Assembly: GCA_958402445.1 (NCBI GenBank)
Contig: CATXTO010000012.1
Span: 1-53,658 of the forward strand
Direction: 5' to 3'
Length of the DNA stretch: 53,658 nt
Source of the DNA: an uncultured Eubacteriales bacterium
GTDB taxonomy: Bacteria; Bacillota; Clostridia; Oscillospirales; Oscillospiraceae
Shown here one piece after another: positions 8,348 through 17,565 of this stretch (positions within the stretch are counted from its first letter, which is position 1; the number at the start of each line of letters is the position of its first letter). A program made the position numbers and the translations under genes. Under the pieces are notes generated by a model, which was not told the DNA's origin, made no database searches, and saw only the letters and a program-made list of their open reading frames with translations.

Positions 8348-9346
8348 TTAGGCCAAGGCGGCGGTGATGATGGCCATTTTATAGACCTCATCGGCATTGC
8401 AGCCGCGGCTCAGATCGTTGATGGGGGCGTTCAGGCCCTGCAGAATAGGACCGTAGGCCTCAAACCCGCCCAGACGCTGGGCAATCTTATAGCCAATGTT
8501 GCCGGCTTCAATGCAGGGGAAGATGAAGGTGTTGGCCTGCCCCGCCACCGGGGAGCCCTTGCACTTGGTGGCGGCCACCACCTCAGACACGGCGGCGTCA
8601 AATTGCAGCTCCCCGTCGATGGCCAGCTCCGGGGCTAATTTTTGGGCCTCCAGGGTGGCGTCATGGCTGAGCTGCACGGTGCCGCCCTTGCCGGAGCCTT
8701 TGGTGGAGAAGCTCAGCATGGCAACCTTGGGGTCGATGCCGAAGACCTTGGCGGTGCGGGCGGTCTCCACAGCCACCTCTGCCAGCTTCTGGGCGGCGGT
8801 GACGGTGACGTTGCCTTCTTTATCCACCGTGTCCTCATAGGAGATGTTGATGGCGCAGTCGCCCATGGCCAGCTTTTCTTCTCCCCGGACCAGAATGAAG
8901 CAGGAGGACACTAGGTGCGCCCCCTTCTTGGTCTTGACCAGCTGCAGGGCCGGGCGCACGGTGTCCGCGGTGGAGTAGGTGGCGCCGCCCAGCAGGGCGT
9001 CGGCATAGCCCAGCTTCACCAGCATGGTGCCGAAATAGTTGCCCTTGGACAGGGCGGCCCGGCACTCCTCGGGGGTCATCTTCCCCTTGCGGAGCTCCAC
9101 CATCTTGGCTACCATCTCGTCCATGCCCGGATAGGCGGCGGGATCGAGAATCTCAATACCCTCTATGTCAAAGCCGCCGGTCTGGGCCGCAGCGTGCACG
9201 GCCTCTGGCGCGCCCACCAGAATGGGGGTCAGAAAGCCGCCCTTTTTCAGCCGGTCCGCAGCCTCCAGAATCCGGGGGTCCGGACCCTCGGTGAAGACGA
9301 TTTTCCGGGGATTCGTTTTCAGGGTTTCGATCATTGCGTCAAACAT
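8348..9346 (-). CDS. pta: Phosphate acetyltransferase
   Basis: Single-domain PTA_PTB enzyme of 332 aa, interconverting acetyl-CoA plus phosphate with acetyl phosphate. Family features include the start MFDAMIETLKTNPRKIVFTEG, GATYSTADTVRPALQ, the MLSFSTKGSG stretch and the C-terminal GQANTFIFPCIEAGNIGYKI and PINDLSRGC. The ATG has a GGGAGGA site and a good promoter about 70 nt upstream. No acetate kinase gene is adjacent. A second, unrelated phosphotransacylase (PduL) is in the eut operon, so this copy likely serves general acetate metabolism. Confidence 0.95.
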   Translation of the reverse strand: MFDAMIETLKTNPRKIVFTEGPDPRILEAADRLKKGGFLTPILVGAPEAVHAAAQTGGFDIEGIEILDPAAYPGMDEMVAKMVELRKGKMTPEECRAALSKGNYFGTMLVKLGYADALLGGATYSTADTVRPALQLVKTKKGAHLVSSCFILVRGEEKLAMGDCAINISYEDTVDKEGNVTVTAAQKLAEVAVETARTAKVFGIDPKVAMLSFSTKGSGKGGTVQLSHDATLEAQKLAPELAIDGELQFDAAVSEVVAATKCKGSPVAGQANTFIFPCIEAGNIGYKIAQRLGGFEAYGPILQGLNAPINDLSRGCNADEVYKMAIITAALA

Positions 9347-9414
9347 GACAGTCCTCCCATTTTTAGAGCGCCCGGTTCCGGGATTCGCCCATACTTTCGT
9401 TCTTTTCTGGCATC

Positions 9415-9443
9415 AGTATACAACACCCATTGCGAATTCTCAA
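9415..9443 (-). promoter_or_regulatory. Promoter of pta
   Basis: Minus strand: -35 TTGAGA (9438-9443), 17-nt spacer, -10 TATACT (9415-9420), divergent from the plus-strand promoter at 9479. Confidence 0.75.
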
Positions 9444-9478
9444 GGGGGCCTGGGAAAAATTTCTCAAGCCACCGCCGC

Positions 9479-9507
9479 TTGATTTGCATAGCGCCTGGGT
9501 GTATGAT
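9479..9507 (+). promoter_or_regulatory. Promoter of the Gx-transporter gene
   Basis: TTGATT (9479-9484), 17-nt spacer, TATGAT (9502-9507). A small hairpin GCGGGCTTCGCCCGC lies between the promoter and the ribosome site of the gene at 9551. Confidence 0.6.
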
Positions 9508-9550
9508 GTCAACAAACGCGGGCTTCGCCCGCTTTGGGAGGCGGTGCGCT

Positions 9551-10060
9551 GTGAAGGCAAAAAAGTTGACCCGGATGGCCTTGCTTGCCGCCGTGGCACT
9601 GGGAATCTTTGTGCTGGAGGCGCAGCTCCCGCCGCTCCTGCCCGTGCCCGGGGTGAAGCTGGGCCTGGCCAACATCGTGACCGTGTATGCGGTGTTCGCC
9701 CTGGGCCCTTGGGAGGCCACGGCCATCCTGGCGGTGCGGATGCTGCTGGGCGCCGCCTGTACCGGCCAGGTTATGGGCCTACTGTACGCGGCGGCCGGGG
9801 GAACCCTGGCCCTGGCCGTGACTGCGGTCCTGCGGCGGGCGCTGAAAAGAAAGCAGATTTGGGTGGCCGGCTGCCTGGGGGCAGTGGCCCACAACCTGGG
9901 CCAGCTGGCCGTGGCCGTGGCGGTGACCCGGACCCCGGCTCTAATCGGTTATTTGCCGGTGCTGGTGGCCGCCGGCCTGGCCGCGGGGCTCTTCACGGGC
10001 CTGGCAGCCCAGGCGCTGCTGGCCCGGCTGGACCGGGTTCGTCCGGGTGCAGGGGCGTAG
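9551..10060 (+). CDS. Gx transporter family / heptaprenyl-diphosphate synthase component I-like membrane protein
   Basis: Hydrophobic protein of 169 aa. After MKAKKLTRMALLAAVALGIF comes the family motif PGVKLGLANIVTVYAVFALGPWEA, and then several more membrane helices. It matches the group annotated as Gx transporter or heptaprenyl diphosphate synthase component I, which resembles substrate-binding S components of ECF transporters. In other Firmicutes it often sits near FMN-binding or isoprenoid genes; none is adjacent here. GTG at 9551 is chosen because GGGAGG lies 9 nt upstream. An upstream in-frame ATG at 9502 falls in the promoter region. Substrate unknown. Confidence 0.8.
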   Translation: MKAKKLTRMALLAAVALGIFVLEAQLPPLLPVPGVKLGLANIVTVYAVFALGPWEATAILAVRMLLGAACTGQVMGLLYAAAGGTLALAVTAVLRRALKRKQIWVAGCLGAVAHNLGQLAVAVAVTRTPALIGYLPVLVAAGLAAGLFTGLAAQALLARLDRVRPGAGA

Positions 10061-10104
10061 CGAAAAGGAATTGGAAAAATGTGGCGCTTTCGCACTTTTT
10101 TGCA

Positions 10105-10133
10105 TTGACAAAGCAATGATGATTTTATACAAT
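10105..10133 (+). promoter_or_regulatory. Promoter of the leucine-rich-repeat pseudogene
   Basis: Consensus -35 TTGACA (10105-10110), 17-nt spacer, -10 TACAAT (10128-10133), followed by an AGAGAGGAG ribosome site before the GTG at 10161. The control signals are intact although the gene is broken. Confidence 0.75.
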
Positions 10134-10160
10134 GACAAAAAAGAGAGGAGCACGATTTTT

Positions 10161-10916
10161 GTGTAAAAGCGAGCTTTTACCTTCCTGCTGTGCCTAGCTC
10201 TGCTGAGCTCCTTGGCGCCGGTGGCGTCGGCGACCGAGCCCGAGGAACCGGACCTGTTTATTTCCTACCAGGTGCCGGGAGGGTATCTCTACTTTGACCC
10301 GGACTCCGGCTCGATCGTAGGGGCCACGGATACCGTTCGGGAGGCAATCATCCCCGAAGAAATCGCCGGGGTCCCGGTGAGGTCCATCGGGGATTTGGCG
10401 TTTTGGTTTTGCGGGGATCTTAAGACAGTCTCTTTGCCTGAAAGCCTGACCTGGATTGAGACCAGTGGGTTCAATCACTGCACCGGTCTGACCAAAGTGG
10501 AACTGCCTAAACAGCTTACATATTTGGGGATATATGCCTTCTATAGCTGTGAAAGCCTAAAATAGATTTCCATTCCGGATACCGTGCAGACCATAGAAGA
10601 ATGCGCGCTGATTGATCCCGCTTGGTTGGATGACCAGACCGACAAGTTTGTCATCGTGGGCGACGGGGGTTTGTTGAATTACAACGGTACGGCGCAGACC
10701 GTCGCCATTCCCGCCGGGGTCAAAACCATCTTCTCGGCTTTTTATGAAAACAAAACTATGACAGCCGTACAGATTCCCGAGGGGGTTACGGCGATTGGTA
10801 CGGAGGCGTTTACAGGCTGCCGCAACCTCACCAGGATCATTCTTCCGGATAGCATGAAGGTCATTGGCGATGGAGCGTTTGCAGCTTGGAAAATCTGCTG
10901 TAGGGCGCGGACCTGA
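10161..10916 (+). pseudogene. Broken secreted leucine-rich-repeat (BspA-type) protein
   Basis: Reading from a GTG at 10161 with a good ribosome site, codon 2 is TAA (10164-10166). The same frame then encodes a clear signal peptide (FTFLLCLALLSSLAPVASA) and a protein with LRR_5/BspA-type repeats (IGDLAFWFCGDLKTVSLPES, TYLGIYAFYSCESLK). A second in-frame stop, TAG, is at 10563-10565. Beyond it the repeats continue (VTAIGTEAFTGCRNLTRIIL). Near the end the frame slips: the +1 frame reads SLENLL and then GADLTDAGG. Two nonsense changes and a probable frameshift argue for decay rather than sequencing error. In the intact state it would be a secreted, possibly adhesive surface protein. Confidence 0.75.
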
Positions 10917-10975
10917 CAGACGCGGGCGGCTCCTCCTCTGCTGCCGCCTTGCGCGCGCAGTTTTAACGGGATAAA

Positions 10976-11019
10976 ACGTATCTCCCGTTTCCATCGGCTT
11001 GCGGGGATACGTGCTTTTT
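10976..11019 (+). terminator. Rho-independent terminator after the LRR pseudogene
   Basis: Arms ACGTATC (10976-10982) and GATACGT (11006-11012), extended by CCC/GGG pairing inside, followed by GCTTTTTC. It ends the LRR transcript just before the lipoprotein gene. Confidence 0.65.
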
Positions 11020-11045
11020 CAAACAATTAATAAAGGAGAAGGAAC

Positions 11046-11738
11046 ATGACGAAACGGAAGACTTGGAGAAGAGCGGCGGGGTTCGCGCTGAGTTTGGCGC
11101 TGCTGTGCGGCGCGTTCACCGGCTGCGCAGGCATTCAGAGCCTGTGGAAAAATGCGCTGTCTCAAAATCAGACCGACGAGAGCACGGAGCCTGTGCCGGA
11201 ATATGAAAAGGGCACCCGGACGGACAAGACATATACCAGCGCCTGGATGGGTCTGCAGTACACCCTGCCGGAGGATATGATCATGCTGACCGACGAGCAA
11301 ATCCAGCAGGCTATGCAGATCGGAACCGAAAGCCTAACTGTGGACGAGAAAACCGGCCAAAAAATTCTGGACGATAGCAAGTTGTCCGTTTCATATGAGA
11401 TGGCCGCCGGTTCCGTGAACGGGGAGAGCATTGTTCTCATAACAGAGAAGATGGTAATTGCTTTGAGCGAGGAGCAATATTTGAAAGCGGGTAAGTCCCA
11501 ACTGCAGCAGAGCATGTCTGCGGACATTGAGTTCGGGGATGTGACAAAGCGAACGGTGGCGGGCATGGAGTTTACGGAGCTCACTTACAAGCTGCAGGCC
11601 GGGGATGAAGCGGGAACCAGCATGCAGCAGACCCTTTTGTGCAGGAGGATGGGCGACCGCATGATCAATATGACGCTGAGCTACTCTGACGAGGCAGGCC
11701 TGGACTATCTGCTGGCCGGGTTTTCCCCTCTGAGCTAA
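11046..11738 (+). CDS. Predicted lipoprotein of unknown function
   Basis: 230-aa secreted lipoprotein. The N-terminus MTKRKTWRRAAGFALSLALL leads to GAFTGC, a lipobox-like site with Cys27 as the probable lipidated residue. The rest is a soluble domain with no motif I recognise; segments such as YTSAWMGLQYTLPEDMIML and GDVTKRTVAGMEFTELTYKL suggest a beta-rich fold like other Firmicute surface lipoproteins. A strong AAAGGAGAAGGA site precedes the ATG. It stands alone on the plus strand. No terminator was found before the repeat array downstream. Confidence 0.75.
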   Translation: MTKRKTWRRAAGFALSLALLCGAFTGCAGIQSLWKNALSQNQTDESTEPVPEYEKGTRTDKTYTSAWMGLQYTLPEDMIMLTDEQIQQAMQIGTESLTVDEKTGQKILDDSKLSVSYEMAAGSVNGESIVLITEKMVIALSEEQYLKAGKSQLQQSMSADIEFGDVTKRTVAGMEFTELTYKLQAGDEAGTSMQQTLLCRRMGDRMINMTLSYSDEAGLDYLLAGFSPLS

Positions 11739-11790
11739 AGAAGCAGCCGCGACAGACGGCACCACAACATCCGCCGAATGGACCCACATC

Positions 11791-12544
11791 CGTAGGGGCG
11801 TGCAAAGCACGCCCCTACATCACGTTATCGGAATATTTCAGGAGAAAAGCAATATTCAAACCAAAGCCCGGTGCAGTGGTTTGGTTTGGAACGGAGGGCA
11901 AGGAAACGGTGCGGATGGCGGCCAAAGGCCGCCCCTACAACGGCCCATCAATACGCAACCCGTAGGGGCGAGCTGCGCTCGCCCGTCGGAGTTCCATCAT
12001 GGAAAGCAGCGCAGACGGGCGACCCCAGGTCGCCCCTACAACGGCCCATCGATACGCATCCCGTAGGGGCGAGCTGCGCTCGCCCGTCGGAGTTCCATCA
12101 TGGAAAGCAGCGCAGACGGGCGACCCCAGGTCGCCCCTACAACGGCCCATCGATACGCATCCCGTAGGGGCGAGCTGCGCTCGCCCGTCGGAGTTTCATC
12201 ATGGGAAGCAGCGCAGACGGGCGACCCCAGGCCGCCCCTACAACGGATCATCGATACGCATCCCGTAGGGGCGAGCTGCGCTCGCCCATCGGAGTTCTAT
12301 CATGGAAAGCGGCGCAGACGGGCGACCCCAGGTCGCCCCTACAACGGATCATCGATACGCAACCCGTAGGGGCGAGCTGCGCTCGCCCGTCGGAGTTCCA
12401 TCATGGAAAGCGGCGCAGACGGGCGACCCCAGGTCGCCCCTACAACGGCCCATCGATACGCACCCATAGGGGCGAGCTGCGCTCACCCGTCGGAGTTTCA
12501 TCATGGGAAGCAGCGCAGACGGGCGACCACAGGTCGCCCCTACA
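11791..12544. repeat. Tandem array of about 101-bp units built from palindromic cassettes
   Basis: After one cassette (11791-11820) and a variant of the CCAAACCGAA hairpin (11857-11889), a unit of about 101 bp repeats from 11961. Starts are at 11961, 12062, 12163, 12264, 12365 and 12465, the last copy partial. Each unit holds one CGTAGGGGCGAGC...GCTCGCCC hairpin, a spacer GTCGGAGTTCCATCATGG and one GGGCGACCCCAGGTCGCCCC hairpin. Units differ by a few substitutions. The region 11739-12572 contains no convincing gene. Confidence 0.9.
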
Positions 12545-12572
12545 TTTCCTCATGTAGAGTCGTTCCCAACGG

Positions 12573-12608
12573 AAATGGGCCAGGCGGTTTTGACCGCCTG
12601 GCCCATTT
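12573..12608 (-). terminator. Terminator of the nucleoside ABC/hydrolase operon
   Basis: Perfect 16-bp stem, AAATGGGCCAGGCGGT (12573-12588) and its complement (12593-12608), with a 4-nt loop. It lies 20 nt beyond the hydrolase stop on the minus strand. The 3' arm ends in CCCATTT, so the T-tract is short. Confidence 0.65.
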
Positions 12609-12627
12609 TGACAAAAATACCACAGAA

Positions 12628-13551
12628 TCACCCGGTATATCGGGCCAGGTGCTCCGTCAGGACCTGCACGAAGGCGGGCCGGTCCACCCCCAGGATAACC
12701 ATGCAATTGGGTGAATCCGACTCGAAATCCGCCAGGGTCCGGCCCAATTGCGGCCCGTCCTCCGTCAACACCCGGACCCGGGCGGACCGCCCCTGAAACA
12801 GCTCCGGGTAGCCCAGGCAGAGCACGGGACAGGGATCGTGCATGGCAAGGCCCGGAGCCCCCGCAGCCAAAACCCGGTCCAGCGCCCGGTTCTGCATCTG
12901 CCGGAGCGCCATTACTTGGGGCGCGCCGCAGGCCGATAGGTTGTCCAGCTCTTCCCGGGTCAGGTAGGCCCGGGTGGTCACGTCTAGGCCGCACATCACC
13001 AAAGGGACTTGGGCGGAGAAGACCTGCTGGGCCGCCTCTGGGTCCGCGTAGACGTTGAACTCGGCCCAGGGCGTCCGGTTGCCGCCCTGGACGGCGCCGC
13101 CCATGAGCAGGACCCGGGCCAGCAGACCCGGCAGGTCCGAGTGCAGGGCGAAGGCCGTGGCCACGTTGGTCAGAGGCCCCAGAGCGATGAGGTGCAGGCG
13201 GCCAGGCTCCCGCCGGGCCGCCTGATACAGCGCCTCCCAGGCAGGGGCCGGCTCCGGCGGCAGGCCGGGGTCCGGCAGGGTCACGCCTCCCAGACCGTCC
13301 GGCCCATGAAAAAAGCTGGCGTCGATGGGCGCCCGGCGCAGAGGCCGGGCCGCTCCGGCGTACACGGGGCAGTCCGAGCCCATGAGCGCCCGGACCTTCA
13401 GCAAGTTGGCGCAGGTTTTCTCCAGGGCTACGTTCCCGGCCACGGCGGACAGGCCCCGTAGACAGATCGTTTCCATCCGCCGGGCCAGGAGCAGGGCGAC
13501 CGCGTCGTCCACCCCGGGGTCGCAGTCGATCCAAATGGGAATGGGTTCCAT
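12628..13551 (-). CDS. Inosine-uridine preferring nucleoside hydrolase family protein
   Basis: 307-aa nucleoside hydrolase. The diagnostic DCDPGVDDAVALLLA motif (Asp cluster binding Ca2+ and ribose) is at about 8-22, with the family's ALGPLTNVATA and LLMGGAVQGGNRTPWAEFNVYADPEAA further on. It would cleave ribonucleosides into base and ribose. ATG 13551 follows GGGAGG; a TTG four codons upstream overlaps that site and is unlikely. Last gene of an operon with a BMP-type nucleoside ABC importer, which supports salvage of imported nucleosides. Exact nucleoside preference cannot be read from sequence. Confidence 0.9.
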   Translation of the reverse strand: MEPIPIWIDCDPGVDDAVALLLARRMETICLRGLSAVAGNVALEKTCANLLKVRALMGSDCPVYAGAARPLRRAPIDASFFHGPDGLGGVTLPDPGLPPEPAPAWEALYQAARREPGRLHLIALGPLTNVATAFALHSDLPGLLARVLLMGGAVQGGNRTPWAEFNVYADPEAAQQVFSAQVPLVMCGLDVTTRAYLTREELDNLSACGAPQVMALRQMQNRALDRVLAAGAPGLAMHDPCPVLCLGYPELFQGRSARVRVLTEDGPQLGRTLADFESDSPNCMVILGVDRPAFVQVLTEHLARYTG

Positions 13552-13597
13552 ATTACCTCCCAATATCCCGCGGCGGACGCAGATCCGCCGCGCATTT

Positions 13598-14524
13598 TTA
13601 TGCCGGGGTCAGGGGTCTTGCCCGGCGGCGCTGGCTGCGGACCACCACATAGACCATCATGACTACGGTGATGACGTAGGGGATCATGGAGGTCAGGTTG
13701 GCGTTGACGTTGTAGTCCTGGAGCCGATAGCCCAGGGCGTCGAAAAAGCCAAACATCAGGGCGGCCAGATAGACCTTCCCGGGATTGGCCCCGCCGAAGA
13801 TCACGCAGGCAAAGGCCACAAAGCCCCGGTTGTTGCTCATGCCCTCGGAGAACATGGTTACGTTGCCCAGGGCCAGCTGCGCCCCGGCCAGACCGCAGAA
13901 GGCGCCGCACAGCACCGAGGACAGCCACCGCATCCGGGTGGGGCTGATGCCGGCGGTGCGCAGGGTTCCCGGCTGCTCTCCGGCGGCCCGGATCCAGAAC
14001 CCCCAGGGCGTGCGGTATACGAGAAGCCACATCAGAAGCACCAGGCCCCAGGTCAGGAAGATGAACAGGGAGCTCTCGTCCAGCACCTGCCCCAGAAAGG
14101 GAACGCGCCGCAGGAAGGGCAGCTCTACCGTGGGCAGGCCGACCACGGGCCGGTCCGCCGTGCCCTGGAAGGTGCCCTTTACCTGGAACAAAGACCGCAG
14201 GAGAAATACCGTCAGGCCCCCGGCGAAGATGTTCAGTGCCGTGCCGATGATGAATTCGTCGCTTTTGAACTTCACCACAAACAGGGCGAAGAACAGCCCG
14301 GTGAGAATGCCCCCCAGCACCGCCGCCAGCAGGCCCAGCCAGGCTGAGCCCGTGACCCAGCTCACGGCCACGGCGGTGAAGGAGCCCATGAGAATCATGC
14401 CGTCCATGCCGATGTTCATGATGCCCGCGTGCTCCGTCATCAGGCCGCCCATGGCCGCCAGGCCCACGGGCGTGGCGCTGCGGAACATCTGCCGGAATAA
14501 ACCCACTGTAAACAGATTACCCAT
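13598..14524 (-). CDS. nupQ: Nucleoside ABC transporter permease (NupQ/YufQ type)
   Basis: 308-aa integral membrane protein of the BPD_transp_2 family. The sequence MFRSATPVGLAAMGGLMTEHAGIMNIGMDGMILMGSF is the usual entry of this permease type, followed by roughly 8-9 hydrophobic segments. It starts 8 nt inside the end of the preceding permease gene, with GGAGG upstream, indicating coupled translation. It forms the second half of the importer channel with the product of 14517-15662. Family relatives move purine and pyrimidine nucleosides. Confidence 0.9.
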   Translation of the reverse strand: MGNLFTVGLFRQMFRSATPVGLAAMGGLMTEHAGIMNIGMDGMILMGSFTAVAVSWVTGSAWLGLLAAVLGGILTGLFFALFVVKFKSDEFIIGTALNIFAGGLTVFLLRSLFQVKGTFQGTADRPVVGLPTVELPFLRRVPFLGQVLDESSLFIFLTWGLVLLMWLLVYRTPWGFWIRAAGEQPGTLRTAGISPTRMRWLSSVLCGAFCGLAGAQLALGNVTMFSEGMSNNRGFVAFACVIFGGANPGKVYLAALMFGFFDALGYRLQDYNVNANLTSMIPYVITVVMMVYVVVRSQRRRARPLTPA

Positions 14525-15662
14525 TTTGCTGAGCCTCCAATCGGGCGCCGGCCTCCCGCTGGGCCCTGGACCTGGCGCGGCGGGCCCGGAGAGACGCGGA
14601 GATGCCACTCTCAGCCGCCATAAAGAAAATGATCACGGACTGAATGATGCGGTACAGCTCCCCGGGCACCCCGGCGTTGAGCTCCATGCCCATGGAGCCG
14701 ATGCGCAGGAAGGCGAAGAGCACGCTCATGGCCACAATGCCCACAGGATTGTAGCGCATGATCATGGCAACCAGCAGGCCGTCAAAGTAAAATTCGTTGC
14801 TGATGCCGTCCTGATAGCTGCCCTTGAGGCCGTAGACCTCGAACATGCCCACCAGGCCGCACATGGCCCCGGAGCAGACCATGGCCCAGATGGTGACGGT
14901 GTCCACCTTGAGCCCGGAGAAAAAGGCGAAGCGGCTGTTCTGGCCGATCATTCGCATCTCATAGCCCTTTGCGGTCTTGCCCATGACGTACCAAACCAGC
15001 AGCGCAACCACCGCTGCGGCGAAGATGGCGGTGGTCAGGGAGGAGCCGGAAATCAGAGGAGTAAACCGGAGGTGGGCCGCCAGGGTTTCCGTGCCGGAGA
15101 CCCGGTTGCCCTGGCTGGTCTTCCAGGGCCCGCTGGAGAGGTATGCGCACAAATAGATGGCGATGGAGTTGAGCATGATGGTGGTGATGACCTCGTTGAC
15201 CTTCAGCTTTACCTTCAACACGCCGGGAATCCAGGCGTAAAAGCCTCCCACAGCCAGAGCGCCCAGAGCCGCGGCGGGGATTACCAGCCAGGCCGAGCAG
15301 CCAGAAAGCTGGGCCCCCACATAGGCCGAGACGATGGCGCCCAGGTAGAGCTGGCCCTCGCCGCCCACGTTGAAAATGCCTACCCGGGCGCCCAGGGCGC
15401 AGGCCAGGCCCGTCAGGCCCAGGACCATGGTGTACTCCAGAGTGTTTCCAAACTGCCGCTTGGTGAAGGCCGCGGTAAAAAATTCCCCCAGGCTGTCGCA
15501 GCCCGTGGCGCCCCGCAGGAGCTCCCGGTAGGCGGCTGCGGGCGAGAAGCCCGCGACCTTCATGATGGCGGCCCCCACCCCCAGGGCTAAGGCCACGGAC
15601 AGAGCCAAGGACAGGAAATAGCTCCAGTCCGCCCGCTTGCGCCGCTTAACAGGCCCCGCCAT
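14517..15662 (-). CDS. nupP: Nucleoside ABC transporter permease (NupP/YufP type)
   Basis: 381-aa membrane protein of the BPD_transp_2 family. Recognisable stretches are GLACALGARVGIFNVGGEGQLYLGA and VNEVITTIMLNSIAIYL, typical of the larger permease of BMP-type nucleoside importers. The C-terminus is strongly basic (RARRARSRAQREAG). It overlaps the ATPase gene by 17 nt and the next permease by 8 nt, so the cassette is translationally coupled. Substrate is inferred from family and the adjacent nucleoside hydrolase. Confidence 0.9.
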   Translation of the reverse strand: MAGPVKRRKRADWSYFLSLALSVALALGVGAAIMKVAGFSPAAAYRELLRGATGCDSLGEFFTAAFTKRQFGNTLEYTMVLGLTGLACALGARVGIFNVGGEGQLYLGAIVSAYVGAQLSGCSAWLVIPAAALGALAVGGFYAWIPGVLKVKLKVNEVITTIMLNSIAIYLCAYLSSGPWKTSQGNRVSGTETLAAHLRFTPLISGSSLTTAIFAAAVVALLVWYVMGKTAKGYEMRMIGQNSRFAFFSGLKVDTVTIWAMVCSGAMCGLVGMFEVYGLKGSYQDGISNEFYFDGLLVAMIMRYNPVGIVAMSVLFAFLRIGSMGMELNAGVPGELYRIIQSVIIFFMAAESGISASLRARRARSRAQREAGARLEAQQNG

Positions 15663-17193
15663 GATTTGCCTCCTCCCGCCGGTCGCCGGTCATGTAATAG
15701 CCCAGCTCCTCTTTTGTGATGTCACCGGCCTGAAACTCGCCGGTGATGCGTCCTTCGTACAAGGTGATGATCCGGTCCGACAGCCGGAACAGCTCGTCCA
15801 GGTCCGCCGAGCACAGCAAAATGGCGCAGCCCTGGTCCCGCTTTTCCATAATGTGCCGGTGGATGAACTCCATGGCCCCAATGTCCACCCCCCGGGTGGG
15901 CTGGGAGATCACCAGTACTGGCGTGTCAAAAGAGAACTCCCGGGCGATGACCACTTTCTGCACATTGCCGCCGGAGAGGCTGCCCACGGGGGTGTCGATG
16001 CCCGGAGCCCGGATGTCGTAGCGCTGGAATATGTCCTGGGCGTAGCGCCGGATGGGCCCTGGACGAAGATGAAGGCCCATAAGGGTAAAGTCCGGCAGAC
16101 GGTGCTTGCCCATGAGCAGGTTGTCTTTGATATCTGCAGGCCTGGACACGCCGGTTAACAGCCGGTCCTCGGGAACATGGGCCAGCCCCAGCGTCCGGAT
16201 TTGCCCCGGGGTTCTGCCGCGGATGGATTGTCCCTGGATCAGCACGTCCCCCCCCTGGGGCTTGCGCATGCCGGTGACGGCCTCCAGGAGCTCCGACTGC
16301 CCGTTGCCCTCGATGGCGGCGATGCCCAGGACCTCGTGGGCCCGAACCTCCAGGCAGACGCCCCGTACTGCGGGCAGCCCCCGGTCGTCCGCTACCGCCA
16401 GGTCCCGAATCGCGACCAGCGGCGCCCCGGGGGTTCCGCCCTTGGGAAACGGCGTGTGCAGCACCTCACGGCCCACCATCTTGGAGGCCAAAAGCCGCTC
16501 GTTGACCTGCTGCGTTTCCTCCACGAAGACCAGACGCCCCTGGCGCATGACGCCCACCCGGTCGGAGACGGCCATGACCTCGTATAGCTTGTGCGTGATG
16601 AGAATTACGGTCATGTCCTTTTTCCGCACCATGTCCCGCAAAATAGCGAAGAGCTCCCCGGTTTCCTGGGGGGTCAGCACCGCCGTAGGCTCGTCCAGAA
16701 TGAGAACGTCCGCCCCCCGGTACAGGGTTTTGAGAATCTCCACCCGCTGCTGCAGGCCCACGCTGAGCTCCCGGACCACGGCGTCCGGGTCCACCCGCAG
16801 GCCGTACGCCTGGGTGAGCTCTCGTACCTGCGCGGTAGCGGCCCGGCGGTCATAGAAAATCCCCGCGCGCCGGGGCTCTCGGCTCAGCACGATGTTTTGC
16901 GCCACGGTGAAGGAGGGCACCAGCATGAAGTGCTGGTGTACCATGCCCACCCCCAGGCCGATGGCGGTTTTGGGGCTAAAATGGGACACCGTTTGCCCCT
17001 TGATGCGCAGGCGGCCCCCTGTGGGGGTGTGGATGCCGTAAAGAAGGTTCATCAGCGTGCTCTTGCCCGCGCCGTTTTCCCCTACCAGGGCAAAGATCTC
17101 CCCTTTTTGGATTTCCAGGGTCACGTCGTCGTTAGCCAGCACGCCGGGAAACTGCATGCTGATGTGTTCCATTTGTACCACGGGTTCCGGCAA
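15646..17193 (-). CDS. nupO: Nucleoside ABC transporter ATPase (NupO/YufO type), duplicated ATP-binding domains
   Basis: Double-domain ATPase of about 515 aa. The first half has Walker A GENGAGKST, Q-loop GMVHQHFMLVP, signature LSVGLQQRVEI and Walker B VLILDEPTAVLTPQE. The second half is degenerate, as is normal for this family: its signature reads LSGGNVQKVVIAREF and its Walker B reads VLVISQPTRGVD. A TTG at 17193 is chosen because GGGAGG lies 7 nt upstream; an ATG at 17208 lacks a ribosome site. It follows bmpA after a 460-nt gap containing repeats and a 12-bp hairpin, so it may be expressed less than the binding protein. Confidence 0.92.
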   Translation of the reverse strand: MPEPVVQMEHISMQFPGVLANDDVTLEIQKGEIFALVGENGAGKSTLMNLLYGIHTPTGGRLRIKGQTVSHFSPKTAIGLGVGMVHQHFMLVPSFTVAQNIVLSREPRRAGIFYDRRAATAQVRELTQAYGLRVDPDAVVRELSVGLQQRVEILKTLYRGADVLILDEPTAVLTPQETGELFAILRDMVRKKDMTVILITHKLYEVMAVSDRVGVMRQGRLVFVEETQQVNERLLASKMVGREVLHTPFPKGGTPGAPLVAIRDLAVADDRGLPAVRGVCLEVRAHEVLGIAAIEGNGQSELLEAVTGMRKPQGGDVLIQGQSIRGRTPGQIRTLGLAHVPEDRLLTGVSRPADIKDNLLMGKHRLPDFTLMGLHLRPGPIRRYAQDIFQRYDIRAPGIDTPVGSLSGGNVQKVVIAREFSFDTPVLVISQPTRGVDIGAMEFIHRHIMEKRDQGCAILLCSADLDELFRLSDRIITLYEGRITGEFQAGDITKEELGYYMTGDRREEANHGGAC

Positions 17194-17236
17194 AATGCCA
17201 CCTCCCATTTTCAAGAATGCTCATTATGAAAAGGAA

Positions 17237-17490
17237 ACGTTGGGGCGGCCTGTGGCCGCCCGCTGGGGAAATCCATCGGTTACAGGATGTAGGGGCGACC
17301 TTTGGCCGCCCGCTGGGGGCATCCATCGGTTACAGGATGTAGGGGCGACCTTTGGTCGCCCGCTGGGAAAACCATCGATTACGGGATGTAGGAACGGCCT
17401 GTGGCCGTTCCGCGGGCGAGCACAGCACGCCCCTACAGGATGAATATCGATGGTGCGGCATAGAGGCGGCCTGTGGCCGCCCATGGGCTA
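17237..17490. repeat. Short tandem array of palindromic cassettes inside the nucleoside operon
   Basis: Cassettes with a period near 50 bp (starts about 17281, 17331, 17380) joined by CCATCGGTTACAGGATGTAGG, then two more at about 17395-17490. They lie between bmpA and the ATPase gene, both on the minus strand. Repeats therefore interrupt an apparent operon. No gene was seen in 17194-17653. Confidence 0.8.
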
Positions 17491-17565
17491 CATAGGAGGG
17501 ATGACGCCCCGGCAGGGACGGGATGCGGAATGGTTTGCGGGCTACATCCCACAGGGGATGAAACA

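Noticed and set aside
11961..12544. CRISPR array
   Set aside because: The period is regular, but the whole 101-bp unit is repeated with only point differences, so there are no unique spacers. The units are palindromic cassettes also found elsewhere, and no cas gene is present.
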